Notes under the pieces: generated by a model
The model's database searches: none
Seen by the model: only the letters and a program-made list of their open reading frames with translations
What the model was told of the DNA's origin: nothing
DNA from: Campylobacter pinnipediorum subsp. pinnipediorum
Lineage (GTDB): Bacteria; Campylobacterota; Campylobacteria; Campylobacterales; Campylobacteraceae
Direction of reading: 5' to 3'
Assembly: GCF_002021925.1 (NCBI RefSeq)
Contig: NZ_CP012546.1
Coordinates: 310,001 to 374,000, forward strand
DNA length: 64,000 nucleotides
Part shown: in pieces, positions 1-9,269 of the stretch
Layout: every line of letters starts with the position of its first letter
Position numbering within the stretch: the stretch's first letter is position 1
Made by a program: the position numbers and the translations under genes

Positions 1-67
1 ATGTATAAAAAATTAAATATTTTGTTTTTTCTTGATGTTGGATTGAAAGTCGTTTGTATAAAAAATC

Positions 68-99
68 ATGCCTAGTAGCCTTATGATCATACTAGGCAT
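68..99 (-). terminator. Rho-independent terminator after uvrA
   Basis: A perfect 10-bp inverted repeat (ATGCCTAGTA / TACTAGGCAT) with a 12-base loop lies just past the uvrA stop codon. Read on the minus strand it is followed by a run of T. It could also serve a convergent gene beyond the left edge. No gene can be supported in positions 1-67. Confidence 0.8.
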
Positions 100-112
100 A
101 AAAAGTTAGATT

Positions 113-2944
113 TTATTTTGATGTTTTGCTAGCTTTTAGCTCAGCTGCCAAAAACTCCCCTGTATAGCTTTTTGTCTTTTTGTAGTTTTTTGCTATCTCT
201 TTTACACTACCCTCTGCTATGATTTTACCGCCTTTAGCTCCACCCTCAGGACCCATATCTACTATATAGTCGCAGTTTTTTATGATGTCCATATTATGCT
301 CTATAACAAAGACAGAGTTTCCAAGCTCTACTAGATGATGAAGCACTTTAGCTAGCCTATCTACATCGGCAAAATGTAGTCCCGTAGTAGGCTCATCAAG
401 TATATAAAGTGTATTTCCGGTATCGCTTCTGCTTAGTTCTTTGGCTAGTTTTACACGCTGAGCCTCGCCGCCGCTTAGGGTCGTTGCGTTTTGTCCAAGT
501 GTGACGTATCCAAGCCCCACATCAGATAGGGTTTTTAGCTTTGCATAAATTTTTGGTATGGATTTGAAAAACTCCAAAGCCTCATCTATACTCATATTTA
601 GCACATCTGCGATATTTTTACCTTTGTAGTGTATCTGCAATGTCTGGGCATTGTATCTCGTGCCGTTACATGCATCACATACCACCATCACATCAGGCAA
701 GAAGTGCATCTCTATCTTTATCTCGCCCTCTCCACTACACTTTTCACATCTTCCACCTTTTACATTGAAGCTAAAGCGACCTATCTTATATCCACGAAGC
801 TTTGATTCTTTGGTCTGTGCGAACAAAGTCCTTATCTCATCCATCACACCTGTATATGTGGCTGGGTTGCTTCTTGGTGTTCTTCCTATTGGACTTTGGT
901 CAAGATATATGACCTTGTCTAGATTTTCAAGTCCTTCTATCTTTGCACCGGCTACTTTTTTTATCTTTCTTGCGTTGTTTAGCTGTTCTTGTGCTACCGG
1001 GAGTAGGGTTTGAAGTATCAGTGAGCTTTTTCCGCTACCGCTTACCCCTGTTATGCCTACTAGGTTTCTAAGTGGAAACTTAGCCGATAGGTCTTTTATG
1101 TTGTTTATCGTTACATTTTTTATCTCTATCCAAGTGCTTTGTTTTCTATTTTTTTGATACTCTATATTTTTAGTTCCGTTTAGGTATTTTGCTGTTGTTG
1201 TGTTTGACTTCATCAGCTCATCGTATGAACCGGCAAATATTATATTTCCACCAAACTTACCGGCACCTTCTCCTATATCCACGATAAAGTCAGCCTCTTC
1301 TATGGTCTTTTTATCGTGTTCTACCACTATTACAGAGTTACCTTTGGTTTGTAGGTTTCTAAGTGTTTTTATAAGCTTTAGTGTATCTCTTTCGTGAAGT
1401 CCTATACTTGGCTCATCAAGCACATACATAACACCACTTAGTCCGCTTCCTATCTGACTTGCTATCCTTATACGTTGAGCTTCCCCGCCGCTTATAGTCC
1501 TTGCATCACGTCCAAGACTTAGGTATCCAAGTCCTACATCATAAAGAAAATAAAGCCTTTCGTTTATCTCTTTTAGGATAGGTGTTGCTATCATCTTTTC
1601 TTGTTCGCTTAGATACTCAAAATTTTTAGTATCTGAAAAAAACTTCACACACTCTTCTATACTCATATCAAGTATATCGCCTATACCTTTTTGTGCTACC
1701 ATTACAGCTAGGCTTTGTGGTTTTAGTCTGTAACCGTTACAGTTTGAACACACCTTTTCACTCATATAATCATCTAGGTATTTTTCGCTATTTAATAGAT
1801 CATAAGATACCTTTACAGCACCTTCAAAAGTCCTTGATAGTTTGTGTCTTTTCCAAGTGAAGCTTACTTCATTTGCATTACCATAAAGCACAAGCCTTCT
1901 TTCATCATCTGTAAGCTCTGCAAATGCCTTTTTCGTATCTATGCCGTTTTGTTCACAAAATGCTATAAGAAATTTATAATAATAGCTCATATTGTATCCG
2001 TGCAAGGTTCTTATAGCACCGGCTTCTATGCTCTTTTGATCATCTACTATCTTACTCATATCAAGGCTATATTTTATACCAAGACCATCGCAATGCTCAC
2101 AAGCACCTTTTGGAGAGTTGAAACTAAAGCTAAGTGGTTCAAGTGGCTGAAAAGATATCTTACAATCAAAACAAGCCAGATGCTCGCTATAATGTATATG
2201 TTTTTGACTAAGTCCAACCTCTTCGGCATTTATTATCTCAACTTCGACCTCCCCAAAGCTCTCTTTTAGGGCTTTTTCTATATCTTGTCCTAGCCTTGTT
2301 TGGTTTTCATCATTTACTACAAGCCTATCTATGACTACTTTTATCGTGTGTTTTTTTGTCTTTGAAAGCTCTATATCTTCATCAAGTCTTACCATGACAC
2401 CATCTATCAAAGCCCTTACGAAGCCCTTGCTTCTTAGCCCCTCTATTAGATCAGCCCAGCTTCCCTTTTTTTCTCTAACTAAAGGTGCATACATTACTAT
2501 TTTAGACCCTTGCGGTAGTTTTGAAATTTCATTTATGATATCACTTGCTGACATCTTTGATATCGGTTGTTTGCATTTATGACAGTGCTGAGTTCCTACT
2601 CTTGCATACAAAAGTCTTAGATAGTCATATATCTCAGTTATCGTTCCTACTGTTGAGCGTGGATTTTTTGATGTGGTCTTTTGATCTATGGCTATAGCTG
2701 GAGTTAAACCTTCTATTTTATCCACATCAGGCTTACCGACCCTATCTAAAAACTGCCTTGCATACGAGCTTAAGCTCTCTATATATCTTCTTTGCCCCTC
2801 TGCATATAGTGTATCAAAGGCTAATGTGCTTTTTCCACTTCCGCTAAGACCTGTAAAAACGACTAATTTATTTTTTGGAATTTCTAAGTTTATATTTTTT
2901 AAATTATGTTCTTTTGCGCCTGTTATTTTTATAATGTCATTCAT
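113..2944 (-). CDS. uvrA: Excinuclease ABC subunit A (UvrA)
   Basis: Damage-recognition ATPase of nucleotide excision repair; it works as a dimer with UvrB in the cytoplasm. The 943-residue protein has the usual UvrA length and layout: a first P-loop at about residues 32-40 (GLSGSGKST), a second near residue 632 (GVSGSGKSS), two ABC signatures (SGGEAQR) and several CxxC zinc-binding pairs, including CDACNGTRYN near the C-terminal half. The start at 2944 gives the canonical N-terminus MNDIIKITGAKEHNLKN. It is transcribed alone, ends in a strong hairpin terminator, and lies downstream of dba-dsbI on the same strand after a separate terminator. Identification is secure. Confidence 0.98.
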   Translation of the reverse strand: MNDIIKITGAKEHNLKNINLEIPKNKLVVFTGLSGSGKSTLAFDTLYAEGQRRYIESLSSYARQFLDRVGKPDVDKIEGLTPAIAIDQKTTSKNPRSTVGTITEIYDYLRLLYARVGTQHCHKCKQPISKMSASDIINEISKLPQGSKIVMYAPLVREKKGSWADLIEGLRSKGFVRALIDGVMVRLDEDIELSKTKKHTIKVVIDRLVVNDENQTRLGQDIEKALKESFGEVEVEIINAEEVGLSQKHIHYSEHLACFDCKISFQPLEPLSFSFNSPKGACEHCDGLGIKYSLDMSKIVDDQKSIEAGAIRTLHGYNMSYYYKFLIAFCEQNGIDTKKAFAELTDDERRLVLYGNANEVSFTWKRHKLSRTFEGAVKVSYDLLNSEKYLDDYMSEKVCSNCNGYRLKPQSLAVMVAQKGIGDILDMSIEECVKFFSDTKNFEYLSEQEKMIATPILKEINERLYFLYDVGLGYLSLGRDARTISGGEAQRIRIASQIGSGLSGVMYVLDEPSIGLHERDTLKLIKTLRNLQTKGNSVIVVEHDKKTIEEADFIVDIGEGAGKFGGNIIFAGSYDELMKSNTTTAKYLNGTKNIEYQKNRKQSTWIEIKNVTINNIKDLSAKFPLRNLVGITGVSGSGKSSLILQTLLPVAQEQLNNARKIKKVAGAKIEGLENLDKVIYLDQSPIGRTPRSNPATYTGVMDEIRTLFAQTKESKLRGYKIGRFSFNVKGGRCEKCSGEGEIKIEMHFLPDVMVVCDACNGTRYNAQTLQIHYKGKNIADVLNMSIDEALEFFKSIPKIYAKLKTLSDVGLGYVTLGQNATTLSGGEAQRVKLAKELSRSDTGNTLYILDEPTTGLHFADVDRLAKVLHHLVELGNSVFVIEHNMDIIKNCDYIVDMGPEGGAKGGKIIAEGSVKEIAKNYKKTKSYTGEFLAAELKASKTSK

Positions 2945-3012
2945 GCTTTAATCAACCTAACTTTTTATGTAATAAATTCGTTATTGTATTATAAAGCTAT
3001 AAATATATGATA

Positions 3013-3044
3013 AATTTAAAGGTGGAATTAACCACCTTTAAATT
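3013..3044 (-). terminator. Hairpin terminator after dsbI
   Basis: A 13-bp perfect inverted repeat with a 6-base loop (AATTTAAAGGTGG / CCACCTTTAAATT) overlaps the dsbI stop codon and separates it from uvrA on the same strand. The downstream flank is AT-rich but lacks a long T run. Confidence 0.7.
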
Positions 3045-4557
3045 ATTCTAGTGTAAAAAGAATGTTTTTGTCGTCTTGATAAGACAAGATATCAAATTTA
3101 TCGTTATTTAAAATCAAGGCTCTAGCATTAGCTATCTCACTTGGGAAAGATATAGTTTTTACAACTTCTTGATTTTTTAAGTCAATCAATAAAATAATGT
3201 TGTGTTGCTTACTTAGAGCATAAAGTAAACCATCTTTATATACCATAGATGTTATATATAAATCACCTAATGTTTTGTCTTGTTTTAAATTAGCATTAGG
3301 AGTAAATTCAGCAGACAGTACTCTATCTTTTGTTGAGATTTTAGATATAACAAATTTATTTTTGTCTTTGTTGTTAGGAACAGTTGCGGTGTATAGATAA
3401 TCACCATCTGTTGCCATACTTGCTATATGATGAAACTTAGCTCTTACAGTATTTATCCTACCTCTTCCTAAGCCATCGCCTTGACCTTCAAATTTATCAT
3501 TTCCTTTGATAAAATCAGCATATTGCAAAAATTTATCAGCGTTTGGATTTTTTGCAAATCTTAAGAATGATTTGTTTGAACCCATTAGTATAAATTTATC
3601 TTGCATATATGGAACAATGCCTATGATAGGATCTACTGTAGCTGAGAAATATGGATCTAACTCAAACTCATCATTTATCTCAAACTCATCATTCATAAAA
3701 AATACATTAAATTTTGAACTACCAACATACTCATTATTTATATAATTTAGTGAGTTTAAAGGTGCTTTGATGCTCAAATCTTTTTGGCTAACTATACTTA
3801 AAGTTTCATCTATTTTAGTCGGTGCATTTTCTGGGTTATTATCAAATTTTATACCTAATTTTTCACTTGCTGGTGCAAAAGCATAATCAGGGTTTCTTAC
3901 ATCACGTTTTCCTAAGAAAGATATGTTTTTCCAAAAACTACCCCAGCCACTTTTATCCCATACTATGTATTTTTTGTCAAAAGTAAATCTAACAGGATCT
4001 CCTTGACCATGATATGGCGGTATACCTGTGCTGACAAAAGCTTGAAATACGTTTGAAGCTATGATAACTGAAACAATTATAAACATCGCGCTTGTAGCTT
4101 TTGTGAATTTTCTAGTTTTTTCGCCATTTAATTCTTTTTCAAAAGAGTCAAATCTAGGTGCAAAGAAAAAGATAACACCAAGCATCAAAACAACAACCCA
4201 AAAGACTATCTCAGCCCAAAAATAAGTATGTATCCCAAAAATAGGCAATCCAAAACCTTGATCCAAGTCTCTTTCTGCGTGATTTCCAAAGTGTGCAAAT
4301 GACTGCCATATAGCAAATGCTGTCATCACTAATAGAGTTGCTAAGTATTTGCCTTTTAAGCCATATCTAACTATAAATAGAGCCATTACGCCTATGAAAA
4401 TCATAGCCTCTCTTTGTCCCCAGCAAAGTATGCAAGGACTATCACCTAATACATATCCGAAGTAAAAATTTGCTATACCTACAGGCAGGGCTATTATCAA
4501 AAATCCTGCTAAGCACATTAATGAATAAAAAAACTTTGTTTTGTTTAAATCGTTCAT
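3043..4557 (-). CDS. dsbI: Disulfide bond formation protein DsbI (DsbB-like with periplasmic beta-propeller)
   Basis: Inner-membrane thiol oxidoreductase of the DsbB superfamily that passes electrons from a DsbA-type partner to quinones. The N-terminal part has about five membrane segments; the active pair is CILC at residues 42-45, in the first periplasmic loop and followed by WGQRE. The C-terminal region from about residue 185 is a soluble periplasmic domain with repeated strand motifs, as in the beta-propeller of Campylobacter/Helicobacter DsbI. The second cysteine pair of E. coli DsbB is absent, as expected for DsbI. It follows the tiny dba gene by 12 bases, as in C. jejuni. It contains an in-frame 18-bp duplication (NDEFEI/NDEFEL) near 3661-3696. 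Confidence 0.95.
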   Translation of the reverse strand: MNDLNKTKFFYSLMCLAGFLIIALPVGIANFYFGYVLGDSPCILCWGQREAMIFIGVMALFIVRYGLKGKYLATLLVMTAFAIWQSFAHFGNHAERDLDQGFGLPIFGIHTYFWAEIVFWVVVLMLGVIFFFAPRFDSFEKELNGEKTRKFTKATSAMFIIVSVIIASNVFQAFVSTGIPPYHGQGDPVRFTFDKKYIVWDKSGWGSFWKNISFLGKRDVRNPDYAFAPASEKLGIKFDNNPENAPTKIDETLSIVSQKDLSIKAPLNSLNYINNEYVGSSKFNVFFMNDEFEINDEFELDPYFSATVDPIIGIVPYMQDKFILMGSNKSFLRFAKNPNADKFLQYADFIKGNDKFEGQGDGLGRGRINTVRAKFHHIASMATDGDYLYTATVPNNKDKNKFVISKISTKDRVLSAEFTPNANLKQDKTLGDLYITSMVYKDGLLYALSKQHNIILLIDLKNQEVVKTISFPSEIANARALILNNDKFDILSYQDDKNILFTLE

Positions 4558-4569
4558 ATTTTTACTTCC

Positions 4570-4737
4570 TTATAGGTTTATATGGGTAAGAAGATTTGTT
4601 GATTTGTCACCCATGTATAAAAAGATCATAAGTAGCCAAGATGCTACAACTAATGTAAACGCAAGTTTTTCTTTTTCTGGTTTTGCGATTATTATTATCA
4701 TCGCTATTAAAACCATTAAAAGTTCTAAAAACTCCAT
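4570..4737 (-). CDS. dba: Small membrane protein Dba, upstream partner of DsbI
   Basis: A 55-residue protein whose start is well supported by AGAAGGAG five bases before the ATG. It has two hydrophobic stretches (about residues 4-18 and 26-42) separated by a charged KPEKEK turn, so it is probably a two-pass inner-membrane protein. Position, size and character match dba, the gene directly upstream of dsbI in C. jejuni, where the two are co-transcribed and translation of dsbI is coupled to dba. The stop is 12 bases from the dsbI start and the dsbI ribosome-binding site (AAGGAAG) spans the junction. The function of Dba itself is not settled. Confidence 0.85.
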   Translation of the reverse strand: MEFLELLMVLIAMIIIIAKPEKEKLAFTLVVASWLLMIFLYMGDKSTNLLTHINL

Positions 4738-4783
4738 TGTTTCTCCTTCTTTATTAAATTTTTATAGGTAATTTAAGATACAT

Positions 4784-4789
4784 ATTATA
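4784..4789 (-). promoter_or_regulatory. -10 element for dba-dsbI
   Basis: TATAAT on the minus strand, 47 bases upstream of the dba start, in the AT-rich divergent region shared with the ferredoxin gene. Campylobacter sigma-70 promoters depend mainly on the -10 box, so this is a reasonable candidate. Confidence 0.5.
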
Positions 4790-4930
4790 ATTAATAAAGC
4801 TTAAATTATCGGCATATTGTAAATTAAACATTAAGTGTAAAAATTTATTATTTTAATTTTTTAAAAATTTAATATCAATTTTAACTCTTTTTTGATATTC
4901 TGATATTTCAATTTATTCAAAGGAGAAAAA

Positions 4931-5215
4931 ATGGCAGTAAAAATTACAGATATTTGTATAAGCTGTGGTTCTTGTATAGATGAATGCCCAGTTGAGGCTA
5001 TAGTAGATGATAGTTCAAACCCAGATGGATTAGATGCATACTATGTATATGCAGATAAATGTGTTGAGTGTGTTGGACACAATGATGAGCCAGCTTGTGC
5101 TAATGCCTGTCCAACCGATGGTTGTATAGTATGGGATGCTCCATATGCTGGACAACCATCACGCGATGAGATAGGTGCTGAGCTTAGAGATGGAACTACT
5201 CCGGTTGTAGGCTAA
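4931..5215 (+). CDS. fdx: 2[4Fe-4S] ferredoxin, Allochromatium-type
   Basis: Small cytoplasmic electron carrier of 94 residues. The first cluster motif is CISCGSCIDECP near the N-terminus. The second is of the expanded type, CVEC followed by eight residues and then CANACP, which is characteristic of the long-loop Alvin/YfhL-type ferredoxins with low redox potential. GGAG precedes the ATG. The gene sits alone upstream of ndk with its own terminator, the same neighbours as in C. jejuni, where the ferredoxin is named fdxB. Likely partners are oxoacid:acceptor oxidoreductases, but nothing in the window shows which. Confidence 0.93.
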   Translation: MAVKITDICISCGSCIDECPVEAIVDDSSNPDGLDAYYVYADKCVECVGHNDEPACANACPTDGCIVWDAPYAGQPSRDEIGAELRDGTTPVVG

Positions 5216-5220
5216 CCCTA

Positions 5221-5248
5221 AAAATAGGCTCTTTTGTGAGCCTATTTT
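5221..5248 (+). terminator. Terminator after the ferredoxin gene
   Basis: A perfect 11-bp stem (AAAATAGGCTC / GAGCCTATTTT) with a 6-base loop is followed by GTTTTTT, a textbook rho-independent terminator between fdx and ndk. Confidence 0.9.
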
Positions 5249-5268
5249 GTTTTTTAAGTTTTTTTTGA

Positions 5269-5274
5269 TATAAT
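5269..5274 (+). promoter_or_regulatory. -10 element for the ndk-rpmF-plsX-fabH operon
   Basis: TATAAT preceded by TTTTTTGA and a T-rich stretch, 46 bases before the ndk ATG. This matches the Campylobacter sigma-70 form (T-rich upstream, TTTGATATAAT-like -10) and lies directly after the fdx terminator. Confidence 0.7.
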
Positions 5275-5319
5275 TTGCGATTTCTAAAATAACCCAAATT
5301 AAGCTAATGAAGGAAATAC

Positions 5320-5733
5320 ATGCAAAGAACACTTTCTATAATAAAACCAGATGCCGTAAAAAAGGGTGTTATTGGTAAGATTATTGATAGATTTGAGACA
5401 AATGGCTTAAGAGTTGTGGCTATAAAGAGATTGTTGCTTAGTGATTATGATGCAAAGACCTTTTATGCTATACATAAAGAAAGACCTTTTTTTGGTGAAC
5501 TTGTTGAGTTTATGACAAGTGGCCCAGTTGTTGTTATGGTTCTTGAAGGCGATAATGCTGTGTCTCAAAATAGAGAGCTTATGGGTGCAACAAATCCAAA
5601 AGAGGCAAAGCCTGGTACTATAAGGGCTGATTTTGCGGATAGTATAGATGCAAATGCTGTTCATGGAAGCGATAGCTTAGAAAATGCTAAAAATGAAATA
5701 AGCTTTTTCTTTTCAGATAGAGAAATTTTCTAA
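5320..5733 (+). CDS. ndk: Nucleoside diphosphate kinase
   Basis: Transfers the gamma phosphate between nucleoside triphosphates and diphosphates through a phosphohistidine. The 137-residue length is standard. The N-terminus [16 protein letters not shown] and the NAVHGSDS motif, which contains the catalytic histidine near residue 115, are diagnostic. It opens an operon that runs through a DUF177 protein, rpmF, plsX and fabH with short gaps, as in C. jejuni. A ribosome-binding site (AAGGA) precedes the ATG. Confidence 0.97.
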   Translation: MQRTLSIIKPDAVKKGVIGKIIDRFETNGLRVVAIKRLLLSDYDAKTFYAIHKERPFFGELVEFMTSGPVVVMVLEGDNAVSQNRELMGATNPKEAKPGTIRADFADSIDANAVHGSDSLENAKNEISFFFSDREIF

Positions 5734-5745
5734 GGATTTTTTAGT

Positions 5746-6102
5746 ATGAAAATAAATTTCCTAAAAATTTCAAACAATGACTTTCCTTTTGCTTTGGATA
5801 GTAATGGTTTAAAATTTTTTGGAAATCTAAGAAAAGCAGATAAAAATCTAGTCTTATGCGATGCCAAAATGACCGGCAAAACAGATGTTTTGTGCGATAG
5901 ATGTGGCAAGGAAATGACTTTGGACCTAGATGAAGATATAAAAATTTTCATCAGTGATGGAGTTTATAGCGATGAGGGCGATGATTTGGTGGATGTTATT
6001 GAATTTTTTAATAACGAAATAGACTTAGATGAGGTTTTTGAAAGCGAATTACAAGCTTACAAAAGCGATTATTTTTATTGTAATGAATGTGAAAATTTAT
6101 AA
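5746..6102 (+). CDS. YceD/DUF177 family protein upstream of rpmF
   Basis: A 118-residue acidic cytoplasmic protein of the YceD (DUF177) family, which is nearly always encoded beside rpmF. It carries two cysteine pairs: CDRCGKEM near residue 45, and a C-terminal CNEC ending the protein, a possible zinc-binding arrangement. A role in 23S rRNA metabolism has been proposed for plant and bacterial members; nothing here tests it. It lies 12 bases after ndk and 12 bases before rpmF, so it is operon-internal. Confidence 0.85.
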   Translation: MKINFLKISNNDFPFALDSNGLKFFGNLRKADKNLVLCDAKMTGKTDVLCDRCGKEMTLDLDEDIKIFISDGVYSDEGDDLVDVIEFFNNEIDLDEVFESELQAYKSDYFYCNECENL

Positions 6103-6114
6103 AGGAGAATAACA

Positions 6115-6261
6115 ATGGCAGTACCTAAGAGAAGAGTTAGTCACACACGTGCAGCAAAGCGTAGAACTCATTATAAAGTGACACTTCCTATACCTGTAAA
6201 AGATAAAGACGGGTCTTGGAAGATGCCTCACCGTATAAATAAGACAACAGGCGAATACTAA
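6115..6261 (+). CDS. rpmF: 50S ribosomal protein L32
   Basis: A 48-residue basic ribosomal protein beginning [19 protein letters not shown], the L32 signature. AAAGGAG lies seven bases before the ATG. Like other Campylobacter L32 proteins it lacks the C-terminal zinc-ribbon cysteines found in some bacteria. It sits between the DUF177 gene and plsX, an arrangement conserved across bacteria. The plsX start follows the stop by a single base. Confidence 0.97.
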   Translation: MAVPKRRVSHTRAAKRRTHYKVTLPIPVKDKDGSWKMPHRINKTTGEY

Positions 6262-6262
6262 T

Positions 6263-7264
6263 ATGATACGCATTGCTATTGATGCTATGGGCGGAGATTT
6301 TGGTCCTGAACCCATAGTTGCTGGTGTTGTTGAGGCTTTAAAAGAAGTCAGTTTTTCGGCAATACTTGTAGGAGATAGCAATGCACTAAAACATCTCATA
6401 CCATCTAAATTTCAAAAATTTGTCCATTTTGTAGAAGCTAGCGAAGTTATTTCTATGTCTGATTCTGCTACCGATGCTTTAAAACGTAAAGATAGTAGTA
6501 TATATATAGCTGTAGAAATGCTTAGAAACAAAGAAGTTGATGCTGTTGTGTCAGCAGGGCATAGCGGTGCTACTATGAGCCTTGCAACTCTTAGAGTTGG
6601 GAGGATAAAAGGCATAGCTCGTCCAGCCATTGCTACATTAATGCCAAATACAGGAGATAGTACTACACTTGTTTTAGATGTTGGTGCTAATGTTGATTGT
6701 AAGGCTGAGAATTTATTTCAATTTGCTATCATGGGCGAAGCTTATGCAAAAGAGATATTAAATAGAAAAAATCCTAGAGTTGGTTTGCTTTCAAATGGAG
6801 AAGAAAAATCAAAAGGAAATGAAGTCACAAAAGAGGCTTTCGGCATGCTTTCTCGTATGAAAAGTTTTGTTGGAAATGCAGAGGGAAATCAAGTCTTTGA
6901 TGGAAGTGTGGATGTTGTTGTTTGTGATGGTTTTATAGGAAATATCTTGTTAAAAACAAGTGAAGGTGTGGCAGATGCCATCGGAAAAATCATAAAAAAA
7001 CATGCCAAAAAATCACCTTTGGCTATAGCAGGATCTGTTTTAATGAAGAAAGTATTTAGAATACTCAAAAAACAGGTAAGCTATGATGAGTATGGTGGGG
7101 CACCGCTTCTTGGTGTAAATGGATGTGTTATAGTAAGTCATGGAAAAAGCAATCCAAAAGCTATAAAAAATGCTATTTTCCAAGCAGTAAATTTTTCTCA
7201 CTCTCATATAAATAAGCTTATAGAAGAAGAATTAAATAATTTTAAGACATTATCAGATGAATAA
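6263..7264 (+). CDS. plsX: Phosphate acyltransferase PlsX
   Basis: Makes acyl-phosphate from acyl-ACP, the first step of the PlsX/PlsY route to phosphatidic acid, as a peripheral membrane enzyme. The 333-residue protein begins [19 protein letters not shown], diagnostic for PlsX, and includes SAGHSGATM and [10 protein letters not shown]. It overlaps the fabH start by eight bases and follows rpmF by one base, suggesting tight translational coupling in the ribosome/lipid operon. Confidence 0.97.
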   Translation: MIRIAIDAMGGDFGPEPIVAGVVEALKEVSFSAILVGDSNALKHLIPSKFQKFVHFVEASEVISMSDSATDALKRKDSSIYIAVEMLRNKEVDAVVSAGHSGATMSLATLRVGRIKGIARPAIATLMPNTGDSTTLVLDVGANVDCKAENLFQFAIMGEAYAKEILNRKNPRVGLLSNGEEKSKGNEVTKEAFGMLSRMKSFVGNAEGNQVFDGSVDVVVCDGFIGNILLKTSEGVADAIGKIIKKHAKKSPLAIAGSVLMKKVFRILKKQVSYDEYGGAPLLGVNGCVIVSHGKSNPKAIKNAIFQAVNFSHSHINKLIEEELNNFKTLSDE

Positions 7265-8264
7265 AGCCTCTTTACTATCAATAGCCTCTTATGTTCCAGA
7301 AAAAGTTTTAACAAACCTAGATCTAGAAAAAATGGTAGATACAAGTGATGAGTGGATCACAAAAAGAACAGGCATAAAAGAGCGTAGAATTGCCAAAGAA
7401 GAGGTAACAAGCGATCTTGGAACTAAGGCGGCAGAGGTAGCTATTGCGCGTTCTGGCATAAGCAAGGCTGATATAGATGCAGTTATCTGTGCTACTATCT
7501 CACCTGATCATTTTTGCATGCCATCAACGGCTTGCAAGATTGCCTTAAATTTGGGATTGAATGTTGGAGTAACAGCATTTGATATCAGTGCTGCTTGTAC
7601 TGGATTTATTTATTTATTAGAGCTTGCAAAGTCTTTTGTTCAAAGCGGCATTAAAAAAAATGTTTTAATAGTTGGTGCCGAAAAGCTAAGCTCTATTGTT
7701 GATTATGCCGACAGAGGGACTTGTATATTATTTGGCGATGGTGCTGGTGCAGCTGTGGTTGGTGTAAGTAACGATAATGAGATAATAGACACACATACAG
7801 CAAGCGATGGAAGATATGGGAATTTGCTTTCAACTCCAGGATGTGGAAGCGTATATCCGGCAAATCAACTAACACTAGAAAAAAAACTTAACTACATACA
7901 TATGGATGGCAAAGAAGTTTTTAAAGTTGCAGTTCAGACACTTACAAGTGATGTTATAAATATATTGGCTAAAAACAATATAAAAAGTGAAGAAGTTGAT
8001 TTTTTCATACCTCATCAAGCTAATTTTCGTATAATAGATGCTGTAAAAAACAAGCTTGAGTTTAAAGATGAACAATGTGTTTTAACTGTTCACAAATATG
8101 GAAACACGAGTTCAGCTTCTATACCTATGGCTATGAATGATGCTTATGAAGATGGACGCATTAAAAATGGTTCTTTGTTATTGCTCGATGCTTTTGGTGG
8201 TGGTTTTACATGGGGTTCAGCCTTGCTTAAATTCGGTGGCAAGGATTACAAAGCTACACTGTAA
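7257..8264 (+). CDS. fabH: Beta-ketoacyl-ACP synthase III (FabH)
   Basis: Starts fatty acid synthesis by condensing acetyl-CoA with malonyl-ACP. The 335-residue thiolase-fold protein has the catalytic cysteine at residue 114 (SAACTGF), the histidine in PHQANFRI near residue 253 and the asparagine in YGNTSSAS near residue 283. It is the last gene of the operon; no gene follows for 132 bases. Confidence 0.97.
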   Translation: MNKASLLSIASYVPEKVLTNLDLEKMVDTSDEWITKRTGIKERRIAKEEVTSDLGTKAAEVAIARSGISKADIDAVICATISPDHFCMPSTACKIALNLGLNVGVTAFDISAACTGFIYLLELAKSFVQSGIKKNVLIVGAEKLSSIVDYADRGTCILFGDGAGAAVVGVSNDNEIIDTHTASDGRYGNLLSTPGCGSVYPANQLTLEKKLNYIHMDGKEVFKVAVQTLTSDVINILAKNNIKSEEVDFFIPHQANFRIIDAVKNKLEFKDEQCVLTVHKYGNTSSASIPMAMNDAYEDGRIKNGSLLLLDAFGGGFTWGSALLKFGGKDYKATL

Positions 8265-8353
8265 ATAATATAAATATATTATTAAATACACTTCTTTGAT
8301 CATTAAAAATGATAATAGCTTTTAAATTTATCTTATTTTGAGTCAACTCAGCA

Positions 8354-8359
8354 TATAAT
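8354..8359 (+). promoter_or_regulatory. -10 element for the oxidoreductase-hemH pair
   Basis: TATAAT 38 bases before the ATG at 8397, in the short AT-rich gap after fabH. A small palindrome (ATCATTAAAAATGAT) lies at 8299-8313 upstream of it and could be a regulator site or chance. Confidence 0.45.
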
Positions 8360-8396
8360 ATATTAAAATATTTTCACAAATTTCAAAAGGTCTTTT

Positions 8397-9269
8397 ATGA
8401 AGCTAAAAGTTGGTATTGTTGGTTTTACAGATATAGGTAAAGCACACTATAGTGAGCTTAGGCGTTTTAATAAAATTGAAGTTTGTGGAATTTTTGATAA
8501 AAAAGAACATAATGAGTATAGCAGAGTTGAGTTTTATAATGATTTTAAAAAATTTATTCAAGATTCTACGCCTGAAATATTGCTTATATGTGTAGACCAA
8601 TCCGATGTTTTAGATGCTTTTTTGGAATGTTTAAAACATGTAAAAACAATCATTATAGCTTCGCCGATTTGTAGAAAAACTGATGATTTAAGACAGATTA
8701 GATATAGTGCGAGTGTAAATAAAATAAATTTAACTTTTTGTCTTAGAGATAGATTCAATCCAGTAATTTGTTCTTTGCGAAAAGCACTTTGTAAAGAAGA
8801 TGAAATTTATAGTATTGATATTTTTCATTCAAAATCTATTTGTAGTGCTGATATGATAGATTTTTTAAGTGTTTTGGATATTGATTTGATAAAACATATA
8901 ATAAAAACTGATTTAACTGACTTTATTAGCATGTCAAGAGTAGTGAAAGATGAAAAATATCCTAGCAATACTCAAATCACATTTAAGACTAAAACACAAA
9001 TTTTAGTTAATATATTAAACTCTACTACAAATCCACTTGATCAATTTAATATAAGAATTTCTACAAATAACGGTATATATTTTGCTGATTTGTTAAACTT
9101 TAAACTTTATCAAACAAATATCAATGGGCAGATAAATCTTAAGGTAGATAAAGAAGAAAATGAGCTTAAAAAGTTTTATAATGAATTTTGTATCTGTTAT
9201 GAAGATATGGAAAATAAAGAGGTTATAAGTATAGATGAGATTATAAAAATTAAGGAACTTTTTAAATGA
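8397..9269 (+). CDS. Gfo/Idh/MocA-like oxidoreductase
   Basis: A 290-residue protein with an N-terminal Rossmann fold (MKLKVGIVGFTDIGKAH; GxxGxGxxH-like) and the overall plan of Gfo/Idh/MocA dehydrogenases. It is shorter than classic members (about 330 or more residues), and the EKP motif with the catalytic lysine is replaced by SPICRK, so catalytic activity is uncertain. In C. jejuni a similar predicted oxidoreductase also lies beside hemH. Its stop overlaps the hemH start (ATGA), so the two are translationally coupled. The substrate is unknown. Confidence 0.75.
   Translation: MKLKVGIVGFTDIGKAHYSELRRFNKIEVCGIFDKKEHNEYSRVEFYNDFKKFIQDSTPEILLICVDQSDVLDAFLECLKHVKTIIIASPICRKTDDLRQIRYSASVNKINLTFCLRDRFNPVICSLRKALCKEDEIYSIDIFHSKSICSADMIDFLSVLDIDLIKHIIKTDLTDFISMSRVVKDEKYPSNTQITFKTKTQILVNILNSTTNPLDQFNIRISTNNGIYFADLLNFKLYQTNINGQINLKVDKEENELKKFYNEFCICYEDMENKEVISIDEIIKIKELFK

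Noticed and set aside
1-75. Short plus-strand frame starting ATG at position 1 and ending before the uvrA terminator
   Set aside because: Only 24 codons, overlaps the terminator hairpin and cannot be told from the tail of a gene outside the window.
651-1013. Plus-strand frame of 120 residues opposite uvrA
   Set aside because: A shadow of the real gene; no start signals and no family features.
8299-8313. Palindrome ATCATTAAAAATGAT as a Fur box for the hemH unit
   Set aside because: It shares only part of the Fur consensus and AT-rich palindromes are common here; recorded as a possible site only.
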